A stretch of DNA of 64,000 bases from Streptomyces bottropensis ATCC 25435 (GTDB lineage Bacteria; Actinomycetota; Actinomycetes; Streptomycetales; Streptomycetaceae), in assembly GCF_000383595.1 (NCBI RefSeq), contig NZ_KB911581.1, forward strand, positions 8,205,519 to 8,269,518. The letters run 5' to 3'. The notes under the pieces are model-generated. The model saw only the letters and a program-made list of their open reading frames with translations, was not told where the DNA came from and did no database searches. Positions 57,038-64,000 of the stretch are shown one piece after another. Both the position numbers and the translations under genes were made by a program. Within the stretch, counting starts at the first letter, position 1. Each line of letters opens with the position of its first letter.

Positions 57038-57802
57038 GTGACCGAGGCGTGGACGCAGGCAGGACGGCGCCAGCTTGACCTGAGCCGGCTGCTCCCGCTC
57101 GGCGGGCCCCACGACGGGACGTGGATCACCGAGCAAGCGGCCGTCCAGGCCCTCGGGCGCACTGCCGCCGAGGTCCCCGGTGTCCGGCTGGAGTCCCTGC
57201 GCATCGGGTCGGCGCCGCTCCAACCCGTGTCCGAGCCGGCCGTCCGTCCGCCGGCCAGCGCGCTACCACCTGGCCCGCTCACCATCGAGGCCGCCTTCAC
57301 CGCATCCCTGGCGCGGCCGCTGCCGGAGACCGCCGACGAATTGAGGAGCACACTGCTGGGCGCGGCTACCGAACGCCTCGGACTGGCCACGATGACGGCT
57401 GACATGCGCGTAACGGATCTCCGTGGGGTCCCGGAGGCAGGCGTGACTTCTCGGACTGCGGCGACGGCCATGAGGCCCACGCCGGAAGCTGCGGCCCCGC
57501 GGAGTTCGCCCCCGGTGACCGGAACAGGGTCCATGCGGGGACTCGTCGGGGAGCTGGCGGACGTCGCAGCGGATGTGCCGGGCGTCGCCCGCCTCACCAC
57601 CGTGCTGGGCAGCCGCCCCGTCAGGGTGGAGGACCATGATGATCCACCCGGCCGGCACATCGAGATTCACCTCGCGGTCGGCCCGGGACACCATCCACTG
57701 AAGGTCGCCCGCGCCGTCCGGGAGGCGGTAGCCGAGGCAGCCACCACTGACACCCCGGGTCCGGCCACCGTCGCCGTCCTCATCACGGAAACCGCAGCCT
57801 GA
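57038..57802 (+). CDS. Asp23-related double-domain protein
   Basis: 254 aa from GTG 57038 (AGAGGCC upstream). Two Asp23-like halves: TWITEQAAVQALGRTAAEVP, GVRLESLRIG in the first and MRGLVGELADVAADVPGVAR, HIEIHLAVGPGHHPLKVARA, VREAVAEAA in the second, joined by a disordered linker. Streptomyces homologues carry the misleading label nucleopolyhedrovirus P10 family, as I recall. It is divergent from the asp23 operon and shares its AT-rich promoter region. Confidence 0.78.
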   Translation: MTEAWTQAGRRQLDLSRLLPLGGPHDGTWITEQAAVQALGRTAAEVPGVRLESLRIGSAPLQPVSEPAVRPPASALPPGPLTIEAAFTASLARPLPETADELRSTLLGAATERLGLATMTADMRVTDLRGVPEAGVTSRTAATAMRPTPEAAAPRSSPPVTGTGSMRGLVGELADVAADVPGVARLTTVLGSRPVRVEDHDDPPGRHIEIHLAVGPGHHPLKVARAVREAVAEAATTDTPGPATVAVLITETAA

Positions 57803-58286
57803 CTACGGACCTCGCCGGTCACCGTGATCAGTACCCCTCAGTGATCAGCCGCCCCCGCGGACCGCTCCGCCAGCTGTGAGACCTGCCTGGCAGGGAACCC
57901 GCATGCAAACCCGGGCCTGCTGACGAGGGAGCAGACAACGGGCCGCTGACCGAGCAGGTGCTCGCATGGCTGGTCACGTCTAAGAGACGAGACACCCCGA
58001 TCACCGTCGATGCCCACGGACACCTGGACGACGCCGAGAGTGCCGATCACCTCATCCCCCCTGGGGAGAAGTGAAGCAGTCAGCCCCACGCCACCGTCTC
58101 AGATTCCGTCGCATTCATTACCGTTCACGGCCGTTCATAGGGGACCTAACTCCGCGACTGCTCCAGCAGCCAGCCGCCAATGAACGCAGGTGAACGCCCC
58201 CGCACGCAGCCCCACACCCCCACCACCACAGTTGGAAAGCGTGCTCTCTCGGTGTCTGAGGGTGCCTGAGTGCGCGAAGCTTGGGT
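57803..58286. other. Intergenic region with a short protein-like fragment
   Basis: 484 bp. A plus-strand frame from about 57890 to the TGA at 58074 reads protein-like (NGPLTEQVLAWLVTSKRRDT, PITVDAHGHLDDAESADHLI) but has no start codon, so it looks like a 5'-truncated gene. TGATCAGTACCCCTCAGTGATCA near 57823 is a short inverted repeat. Confidence 0.45.
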
Positions 58287-58577
58287 ATGGCCCCTGAACC
58301 GAGCGCTGCTCCATCGCCGACCACTCACGTAAGTGCGGTGACCGACGGCACCACCAGGGTCTTCACGTGGGAGGCAGACGCACGCATTGAGGTCCGCAAC
58401 CTGGGCGGCGAGATCGTCATTGAGGCCAACGCCGCCGGCTTGAAGACCCTGGCCGGCCACCTCCTCACACTGGCCCAGGACGGCACCCCGGACGGCACCC
58501 ATCTCCACCTGGAGGAGAACAACGGACTCGAAGGGGGCTCCGCAAGCCTGGTCTTGGAGAGGTGCGACGACGAATGA
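58287..58577 (+). CDS. Imm32-like putative immunity protein
   Basis: 96 aa from ATG 58287; the frame extends to TTG 58281. IEVRNLGGEIVIEANAAGLK, TLAGHLLTLAQDGTPDGTHL, HLEENNGLEGGSASLVLERC. I recall this layout, with HLLTLAQDG and the closing LxLER strand, from the Imm32 family of polymorphic-toxin immunity proteins. No toxin gene is adjacent, so it is an orphan here. Family call from memory. Confidence 0.6.
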   Translation: MAPEPSAAPSPTTHVSAVTDGTTRVFTWEADARIEVRNLGGEIVIEANAAGLKTLAGHLLTLAQDGTPDGTHLHLEENNGLEGGSASLVLERCDDE

Positions 58578-58731
58578 TTCGTGCCAAACGCGTGCAAGAT
58601 CCTGCGGGGAACCACGGGGAACAGCGGGGAGCCAGGCGACCGTCCACCAAGCGTCTGCGCTCCTCCGCCGCAGGTCAGACAGGAAACACGCCGTAGATGC
58701 CCTTAGCTTCCCAAGCTGATGGCCCGACAGC

Positions 58732-59031
58732 TCAGTACGGCCGCGAAATCTCGTGCTCGCTCAACACTGCCTCGTACCGCGCCAGCAGAGCATCCAGGTT
58801 CGCCAGAAGAAGGCCGGCGGAGTCCCGAGCTTCCTCCAGGTCGCCTCGCTCGCACGCCTCCACCACCTCGGCAACGTCGCTGCGGAGGATGTGAAGGGAG
58901 TCGCCCTGTACAAGGACCCCGGGGAACCGTCGGCCGGGCATGCGAACCACGGCGTCGTTGCCGCCGTCTGTGAACAGTTCGGCCTCAATGTGCTCCATCG
59001 GGCCATCCAACCTGACATCACCAGCTGACAT
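58732..59031 (-). CDS. DUF6959-like small protein
   Basis: 99 aa from ATG 59031, or 88 aa from ATG 58998 (MEHIEAELFT). Neither has a good ribosome site. ELFTDGGNDAVVRMPGRRFP, GVLVQGDSLHILRSDVAEVV, ALLARYEAVLSEHEISRPY; the last helix is coiled-coil-like. I associate this pattern with DUF6959 of Streptomyces. Last gene of the island, 90 bp from the right repeat. Confidence 0.65.
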   Translation of the reverse strand: MSAGDVRLDGPMEHIEAELFTDGGNDAVVRMPGRRFPGVLVQGDSLHILRSDVAEVVEACERGDLEEARDSAGLLLANLDALLARYEAVLSEHEISRPY

Positions 59032-59119
59032 CAACGAGCATGGAGGTAGGCGGCCTTGAGCGGTCGCACACGTCATGCCGGTGGGACTGCGAGGGCCGTA
59101 TCAGAGCCGCTCGATCGAA

Positions 59120-59205
59120 CTCCTAAAGCGGGTGTCGCAGGTTCGAATCCTGCCGGGGGCACCAGCCAAAAGGCCCCGGACCGATCATGGTCCGGGGCCT
59201 TTGAC
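59120..59205 (+). repeat. attR: right copy of the 86-bp direct repeat
   Basis: Contains the tRNA-Arg 3' half from the anticodon loop (CTCCTAAAGCGGG...) through CCA and the terminator. The upstream half of the tRNA is absent, so it is not a functional tRNA gene. It marks the right end of the island and the left end of the 59.2-62.3 kb remnant. Confidence 0.92.
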
Positions 59206-59393
59206 GGCACAGATTGACGGCAATCCCTTCATTGCCCGCAACCTGCTTGTTCAGCTCTTCGAGTATCCCTCGCGCCCCGCACCCGAGGGCTGTCCGCGCG
59301 ACTTTCCGCCAGTCGATCGACCTCATATGTCGCGCGTGATGGTGTTCGCCATGGTTCAAGTGGACACTGACGAACCATGGCGGACAGGGAGGG

Positions 59394-60026
59394 CTACTCG
59401 CGAAGGGCCGCCGCTCGCATACGTAGAAGATCATCAGCAGGAAGCCCTAGTGCGTGCGCCAGCGCGGCGACTGTGCGCGCGGACGGCACGCTGCGTCCAT
59501 TGAGCACCTCGGAAGTCGTGGTGCGTCCCAACCGCGCCCGGACCGCAATAGCCTGCACCGGCAAGTCCTTCTTCGCCGCCTCCGCTTTGAGACGCTGCAC
59601 AAGTGCCTGGAGTGCCTCCTGGTCGTACTCTTCGCGAGCATGCCCACGACGAGGCGGAGCAGCGCCGGTACGGCGGCTCGACGTTACGGTGGCGGCCGCA
59701 GGACGCAGGTTGATGAGCTGCTCCTCAACGCGATCGCGAAGCTTGAGCCACTCGGCAATCGCGTCCTGTCCGCGGGGGTCCCAGGCTGTGACGATGGCGC
59801 ACAGTGTGTACGGAGAGGGCAAGCGACTGCCGTTGAGGGCGGCATAGATCGCCGACCTAGTCGTGGGCCATGGCTTCTTCTTCACAGCCACCTCGTCGAT
59901 ACTGATTTCGCTGGCCGCTTCTCCACTCCCGGCCCGGGCGATCGCCTCTGCCTGAAGATCGCGAAGCCGTCGGGCGAATCCACCCAACGGGTGAGTCGGA
60001 TCGACAGCCCGGCGCCTGTTCGGCAT
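59394..60026 (-). CDS. Helix-turn-helix regulator of a mobile-element type
   Basis: 210 aa. Two helix-turn-helix-like segments: KKKPWPTTRSAIYAALNGSR in the N-terminal half and AIAVRARLGRTTTSEVLNGR, TVAALAHALGLPADDLL near the C-terminus. Such double-HTH proteins are frequent in Streptomyces integrative elements. A direct repeat GTGATACC at 60068 and 60091, just upstream, is a candidate operator. The preceding 59206-59393 holds no convincing gene. Confidence 0.8.
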   Translation of the reverse strand: MPNRRRAVDPTHPLGGFARRLRDLQAEAIARAGSGEAASEISIDEVAVKKKPWPTTRSAIYAALNGSRLPSPYTLCAIVTAWDPRGQDAIAEWLKLRDRVEEQLINLRPAAATVTSSRRTGAAPPRRGHAREEYDQEALQALVQRLKAEAAKKDLPVQAIAVRARLGRTTTSEVLNGRSVPSARTVAALAHALGLPADDLLRMRAAALRE

Positions 60027-60067
60027 TCCCCGCCCCCTGTGTGTTCAGTGAAGTCTCGCTAAGTACC

Positions 60068-60098
60068 GTGATACCCGCGTCAACTCCCTTGTGATACC
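60068..60098. promoter_or_regulatory. Direct repeat GTGATACC, possible operator
   Basis: GTGATACC at 60068-60075 and 60091-60098, 23 bp apart or about two helical turns, within 72 bp of the HTH gene start codon. Confidence 0.45.
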
Positions 60099-60218
60099 TA
60101 GTGGTCGCATATTTCGGAGATCAGCCGTTCCCCCGTGTTGCGATAGGAGCGGCCCGCCGGACGGCGTCCAACCACGCCGGCGAGCCGCTTCGGATCCGCA
60201 CCTGATAAGGGGAGACCC

Positions 60219-60374
60219 ATGCCCAACCGTACGCGCAAGCAGAAACGGGTACAGTCCGCAGAGCCCCAGCCCAGGACGTCCGTGCAACTAGTGGCGGCCG
60301 CTATTCGGGGAGCGGTCTCCGGCACCTTCCGCTCGGGCACTGACTGGGTGGTTCGCATGTTCACCACGCATTGA
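60219..60374 (+). CDS. Small basic protein in the second element remnant
   Basis: 51 aa from ATG 60219, with AAGGGGAG upstream. MPNRTRKQKRVQSAEPQPRT is followed by SVQLVAAAIRGAVSGTFRSG and TDWVVRMFTTH. It has a basic N-terminus and amphipathic middle and no recognised family. The strong ribosome site makes it credible. It ends 67 bp before the IS630 element. Confidence 0.55.
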   Translation: MPNRTRKQKRVQSAEPQPRTSVQLVAAAIRGAVSGTFRSGTDWVVRMFTTH

Positions 60375-60440
60375 CCCAGCAACTCGCACTTCCTGGCCGT
60401 CCGAGGGGGCGACCAGGGAGTGCGTCTCGGCCTTGGGTTA

Positions 60441-61604
60441 CTGAGGTTGAACTCGTGGAGTCGTAGGGGCTGACGACTCGTTGCCCGTGCGGTATCACCG
60501 AAGGCATGCGGTATCCACAAGGGGGCGGGCTGACCGCCGAACGGCAGCAGTTCCGCGAGGAGTTACGGCTGAAGGCGGCCGAGAGGTTCGCCCAGGGTGA
60601 GGCGAGCTCGGTGATCGCGAAGGACCTGCGGGTCAGTGTCCGGTCGGTACAGCGGTGGCGTCAGATGTGGGACGAGGGCGGTCCGCGGGCTCTGCGGTCG
60701 CAGGGGCCGGCGTCGCTTCCGAGGCTGAGCCAGAAGCAGTTCACACAGTTGGAGGCGGAGCTGGCCAAGGGGCCGGCCGCGCATGGCTGGGAAGACCAGC
60801 GTTGGACGCTGGCGCGGGTCAAGACGTTGATCGGCCGGCGCTTCCACCTGTCCTACACGCTTCAGGGTGTGCGCAAGCTCCTGGTGCGTAATGGGTGGTC
60901 CTGCCAGGTCCCGGCCCGACGGGCCATGGAACGGGACGACGACGCGGTCGCGGGGTGGGTCAAGGAGGTGTGGCCGTGCGCGGAAGACTCGCGGCGGCCC
61001 GTGGAGCCTGGATCGTCTTCGAGGACGAAGCCGGATTCTCCATGACGCCGCCGCAGGCGAAGACCTGGTCGCAGCGCGGCCGGACCCCCGTGGTGCGGGT
61101 CCGGGGCCGTTCCCGCAGGCGAGTGTCGATCGCCGCGCTGACCTGCTACAAGTCCGGCCATCGGTCCCGGCTGATCTACCGGCCGCGCCGGGACGACGGC
61201 CGGCGCGACGGCCGCAAGAGCTTCTCCTGGCGCGACTACCGCGACCTGCTGATCGCCGCACATCAGCAGCTCGGCGGCCCCATCGTGCTCATCTGGGACA
61301 ACCTCAACGTCCACAAAGCCGCTGATCTGCGGGAATGGGCGGAAACCCGGGACTGGCTGACCATCTACTACCTGCCGCCCTACGCACCCGACCTCAACCC
61401 CGTCGAAGGGATCTGGTCACTTCTGCGGCGCGGCTGGCTCTCCAACGTTGCCTTCAGTACTCCCGAACACCTCGTCCGGCGCATCCGACGCGGCCTACGG
61501 CACATCCAGTACCGCACCCATCTCATAGACGGCTGCCTCGCAGAGACCGGCCTGGCCATCAGACCCGCCTGACCAACAGCACGACATCACGAGTTCAACC
61601 TCAG
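60441..61604 (+). mobile_element. IS630-family insertion sequence (1164 bp)
   Basis: Perfect 17-bp terminal inverted repeats: CTGAGGTTGAACTCGTG (60441-60457) and CACGAGTTCAACCTCAG (61588-61604). The element is flanked by TA on both sides (60439-60440, 61605-61606), the IS630/Tc1 target duplication. It encodes one transposase in two overlapping frames. Confidence 0.95.
60506..61572 (+). CDS. IS630-family transposase, two frames
   Basis: Frame 1 (60506-61045) encodes the HTH part: AERFAQGEASSVIAKDLRVS, VRSVQRWRQMWDEGG, and GVRKLLVRNGWSCQVP. Frame 2 (from about 60960 to 61572) encodes the DDE catalytic part: AWIVFEDEAGFSMTPPQ, LIWDNLNVHKAADLREWAE and YLPPYAPDLNPVEGIWSLLR, with D...D...E. Joining them needs a -1 shift between about 60970 and 61000. 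This may be programmed, as in other IS630 elements, or a mutation; no clear slippery heptamer is seen. Confidence 0.88.
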
Positions 61605-62280
61605 TAGGTGGTAGGCAAGCGGCGCTTGAGCAGCCGGTCCATGTGGCTGATCGCCTCCCGCTGGGTGTCGTGCACAACGTGCGTGTACACGTCCATCGTG
61701 ATGCTGATCTGGCTGTGCCCCAGGATCTCCATGATGACTCGGGGCGCGACGCCGGCCGCTGTCAGCAGCGTGGCGCAGCCGTGCCTGGCATCGTGCAACC
61801 GGACCACCCGCAGACCGGCGTCAGCGGCCACCCGCGTGAACGACCGGTAGACGTTCCGGGGCTCCACCGGCCGGCCGTCCTCGTGGCAAGACGTAGCCCT
61901 TCTCGTCCCACGCGACGCCGGTGCGCGCGAACGCTTCCCGTTGCCGCAGTCGGTGCCAGCGGAGCGGCGCGATGCACAGTGCGGGCATCGGAATCACGCG
62001 CCGCCGGCGGCTCTTGGGATCGTCGTCGTAGAGCGTGCCGCGTCGTCGCTGCGTCTGCTGGCGTACGTGCAGCACCCGGTTGTCCAGGTCCACATCCGAC
62101 CAGCGGAGGCCGACGAGTTCACCGCGCCGCAGGCCCATGGCGACAGCCAGAACGAATGCGGCGTACAGCGGGTCTCGCCGTGCGGCCTCCAGAAACGTCA
62201 GCGTCTCTTCCAGAGTCCATGGACTGATGTCCCGCTGCTTCACGCGGAGCGGTTCGACGAGCGATGCGAAAGGGCATGCC
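61601..62280 (-). pseudogene. Frameshifted tyrosine recombinase (integrase)
   Basis: The catalytic domain is in two frames. Frame A (62243 to about 61880) has SPWTLEETLTFLEAARRDPL, AMGLRRGELVGLRWSDVD with the first catalytic Arg, to WDEKGYVLP. Frame B (61867-61601) has VEPRNVYRSFTRVAADAGLR, RLHDARHG and GHSQISITMDVYTHV with Tyr. Two single-base losses near 61870-61890 explain the shift. Upstream, ASLVEPLRV at about 62255-62280 is the last recognisable part; the N-terminal domain is gone. The IS630 insertion lies in its stop codon. Closely related to the fragment at 44309. Confidence 0.85.
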
Positions 62281-62510
62281 GCCGGTTCCGGGCCGGGCTC
62301 GGAGAGCCCCGACCCGGATGTGGCCCCGAAGGCGCAACACTGACTCTGCGTCGTCCGGAGCGGTGGCCGAGCTGCAGGTCCTGCACCCGAAGGACGTCAG
62401 GCTCTCGGGCCGAGCCCTCGGACTTGCCTCAAGCGGGCCGGAGATCCCGAAGGTGTTCCAGCCAACCTGGGTGATACTGGCTACTCGGTGGCCTCTTCAT
62501 TCAGTCGTCG

Positions 62511-63647
62511 TTACGCCGGGTCGATGCGGGAGACGCTGCCACGCAGGTCGAGCACGTACAGCTCGCCATTGCCTCCCTGGGCGAACGAGACGACCCGGCC
62601 GCCGTCGATTCCGAGGTTGCGCACGCCGGTCACCTCGCCGTTCTCCATCTGCAGAGCGCGGACGGTGCCGTCGCAGTAGTCGCTGAACACGTACTGACCC
62701 TTGAGGTCCGGGATCGCCTCGCCTCGGTAGACGTACCCGCCGGTCACCGAGCAGCCGGGCCCGCTGCGGTCGTACTCGTGGATCGGCGGTACATGGTTCG
62801 CGGGCTCCGTGCCGCCCCGGAAGGGATGCTTGCCCTCCATCTGGGACCAGCCGTAGTTCTCGCCACCCTTGCTGGTTGCCGGCGCCCAGTCGATCTCCTC
62901 CCAGGCGCTCTGGCCGACGTCTCCGATCAGCAGGTCGCCCGTGCCCGCGTCGAAGGAGAACCGCCACGGATTGCGCAACCCGTACGCCCAGATCTCGTCC
63001 TTCGCGTTCGGGTCGTCCACGAACGGGTTGCCCGGCGGGATCGCGTACGGCTTGCCGCCGCTCGGGTCGATCCGCAGCAGCTTGCCGAGCAGCGTGTTGA
63101 GGTTCTGCCCGTTGCCGTGTGGGTCGCCGGCCGAGCCACCGTCGCCGAGCGCGATGTAGAGGTATCCGTCGGGGCCGAACGCGATGTCGCCGCCGTTGTG
63201 GTTCGCGTAGGGCTGTGTCTGGGTGAGGACGGTGCGCCGGGTGTCCGGCTGGATCTTGCCGTCCCGCACCGCGAACTCGTCCACGATGCTGGTGCCTTGG
63301 AGGTTCGTGAACGAGAGGTAGAAGTGCGCGAACTCCTTGTCGAACGTGATGCCCAGCAGGCCGCGTTCGCCGTTGGTGGTGGTCTCGCCGGATATGTCGA
63401 TGACGGGGTCGCCGAGCCCTTCATCGTCCAGGACCCTTACCTTGCCTGCGCGTTCGGCTATCCAGACCGTGCCACCGGGACCGGCGGCGCCGGCGGATGG
63501 ATTCCGGGCCGTGGCCACGTTCTTGAGCACGACCTTCGCTGCCTGACGTGGGGTGCTGAGCTCGTCGGCAGACGCTGTGGTCAAAGCGAGGGAAGCGACG
63601 AGGCAGAGGGCGCCGACGACCGCCGAGCTTCTGGTGCGAACTTTCAC
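62511..63647 (-). CDS. Secreted PQQ-dependent sugar dehydrogenase-like protein
   Basis: 378 aa from GTG 63647 with AGGAGG six bases upstream. A signal peptide ends near ALTTASA. The six-bladed propeller of the soluble glucose/sorbosone dehydrogenase family has GPGGTVWIAERAGKVRVLDD, GERGLLGITFDKEFAHFYLS, NHNGGDIAFGPDGYLYIALG DGG, DEIWAYGLRNPWRFSFDAGT, and DVGQSAWEEIDW. The conserved His/Arg around the N-H-N-G-G and R-N-P segments fit PQQ and substrate sites. Substrate: probably an aldose. Confidence 0.93.
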   Translation of the reverse strand: MKVRTRSSAVVGALCLVASLALTTASADELSTPRQAAKVVLKNVATARNPSAGAAGPGGTVWIAERAGKVRVLDDEGLGDPVIDISGETTTNGERGLLGITFDKEFAHFYLSFTNLQGTSIVDEFAVRDGKIQPDTRRTVLTQTQPYANHNGGDIAFGPDGYLYIALGDGGSAGDPHGNGQNLNTLLGKLLRIDPSGGKPYAIPPGNPFVDDPNAKDEIWAYGLRNPWRFSFDAGTGDLLIGDVGQSAWEEIDWAPATSKGGENYGWSQMEGKHPFRGGTEPANHVPPIHEYDRSGPGCSVTGGYVYRGEAIPDLKGQYVFSDYCDGTVRALQMENGEVTGVRNLGIDGGRVVSFAQGGNGELYVLDLRGSVSRIDPA

Positions 63648-64000
63648 CGTGATCCTCCTAGAGGCGGCGAACGGGGGAGAGCACCCGGCTGCCATGGGGC
63701 AGGGACAGGCGGGTGTCGTCCACGCCGGCACGCATACCTGGGGGGTGGGGGGATGGTGCGCTACTGGCCACAGGTGAGGCTACCGGGACAGGGGTTGTTG
63801 AAATAGACCACACTCCGCCACCCATTCACCTCCGCTCCGCTTCCCGTCGCGGCCTGAGCCTCCCTGTTCCCCGGCGCACAGCTGCTCAACGGCGACGGCG
63901 ACGGCGCCAAGGCCGGGCGGGCAGTTCCGAGGGAGGCGCGACAGTCGATCCTGGAACGCAGGGGCGTAATGCGTCGGAGCCCAGTGCACTCGCGAAGGCT
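63648..64000. other. Region at the right end with no gene seen
   Basis: 353 bp upstream of the sugar dehydrogenase gene. It contains a short stretch TTGTTGAAATAGACCACAC of lower GC near 63795, perhaps part of a promoter. No repeats. Confidence 0.5.

Larger units (their letters stand above)
44209..59205. mobile_element. tRNA-Arg-targeted genomic island (about 14.9 kb)
   Basis: Bounded by the 86-bp repeats, which puts 14,911 bp between equivalent points. A recombinase C-terminus ends 15 bp inside the left repeat, as in actinobacterial integrative elements. No replication, transfer or excisionase gene is intact. The cargo is regulatory and stress-related: STAS, ANTAR, PRC-barrel, CsbD, Asp23/AmaP, an Imm32-like gene. 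Several genes are truncated or frameshifted. It is probably immobile now. Confidence 0.8.

Noticed and set aside
59113..59163. Second tRNA-Arg gene
   Set aside because: Only the anticodon-loop-to-CCA half is present. The 5' acceptor strand and D arm are missing, so it is an att-site copy.
59123..59434. Minus-strand frame ending in PRQDSNLRHPL
   Set aside because: This C-terminus is the well-known false translation of a tRNA 3' end, and no start signal supports the rest.
63780..63989. Minus-strand 69-codon frame at the right edge
   Set aside because: No ribosome site or family resemblance; composition is no different from random frames.

Overview
This is a very GC-rich actinobacterial chromosome segment, almost certainly Streptomyces. 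Supporting features are the principal-type sigma factor HrdD with a SigR-type promoter, the divisome protein SepX next to a MoeA-like glp gene, a fru PTS operon, DUF6227 and DUF6286 proteins, and strong codon-position GC bias. From memory, the order penicillin acylase, fmdB, mtnP, fruA-fruK-fruR, hrdD resembles the core chromosome of S. coelicolor; this was not checked against a database.

Positions 1-44.2 kb are core chromosome. A minus-strand run galU-glp-moaC-mog-GNAT-sepX links nucleotide-sugar supply, molybdenum-cofactor-type enzymes and cell division. Then come 5-formyl-THF cyclo-ligase, a membrane-anchored penicillin-acylase-family hydrolase, a K+/H+ antiporter, an MFS protein, an FmdB zinc ribbon preceded by a CIRCE-like element, MTA phosphorylase, a SAF-domain protein, MscL, LtrA, a P1 peptidase, an L,D-transpeptidase lipoprotein and the fru operon. 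Two divergent or tandem drug-efflux/regulator pairs, hrdD, a MarR/extradiol-dioxygenase pair, an M6 metalloprotease, a double-IclR regulator and a three-gene ABC-2 exporter follow. Intergenic spaces carry many short tandem repeats.

Positions 44.2-59.2 kb are an island bounded by an 86-bp direct repeat. The left copy lies in an intact tRNA-Arg(CCT) gene and its terminator; the right copy holds only the 3' half of that tRNA plus the terminator. Inside are a truncated tyrosine recombinase fused to what looks like an ATP-grasp RiPP precursor, and broken remnants of a RsbW-type ATPase, a SigB-family sigma factor and a PP2C phosphatase. Intact genes include a STAS anti-sigma antagonist, four ANTAR proteins, a PRC-barrel protein, small hydrophobic proteins, CsbD, and an Asp23/AmaP/DUF6286 envelope-stress cluster. 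The reading offered here is a tRNA-targeted stress-response island whose effectors survive while its partner-switching control core has decayed.

Positions 59.2-62.3 kb look like the remains of a second, tandem integration: an HTH regulator, a small ORF, a frameshifted integrase related to the first, and a complete IS630-family element inserted in the integrase stop codon. The window ends with a secreted PQQ-type sugar dehydrogenase.
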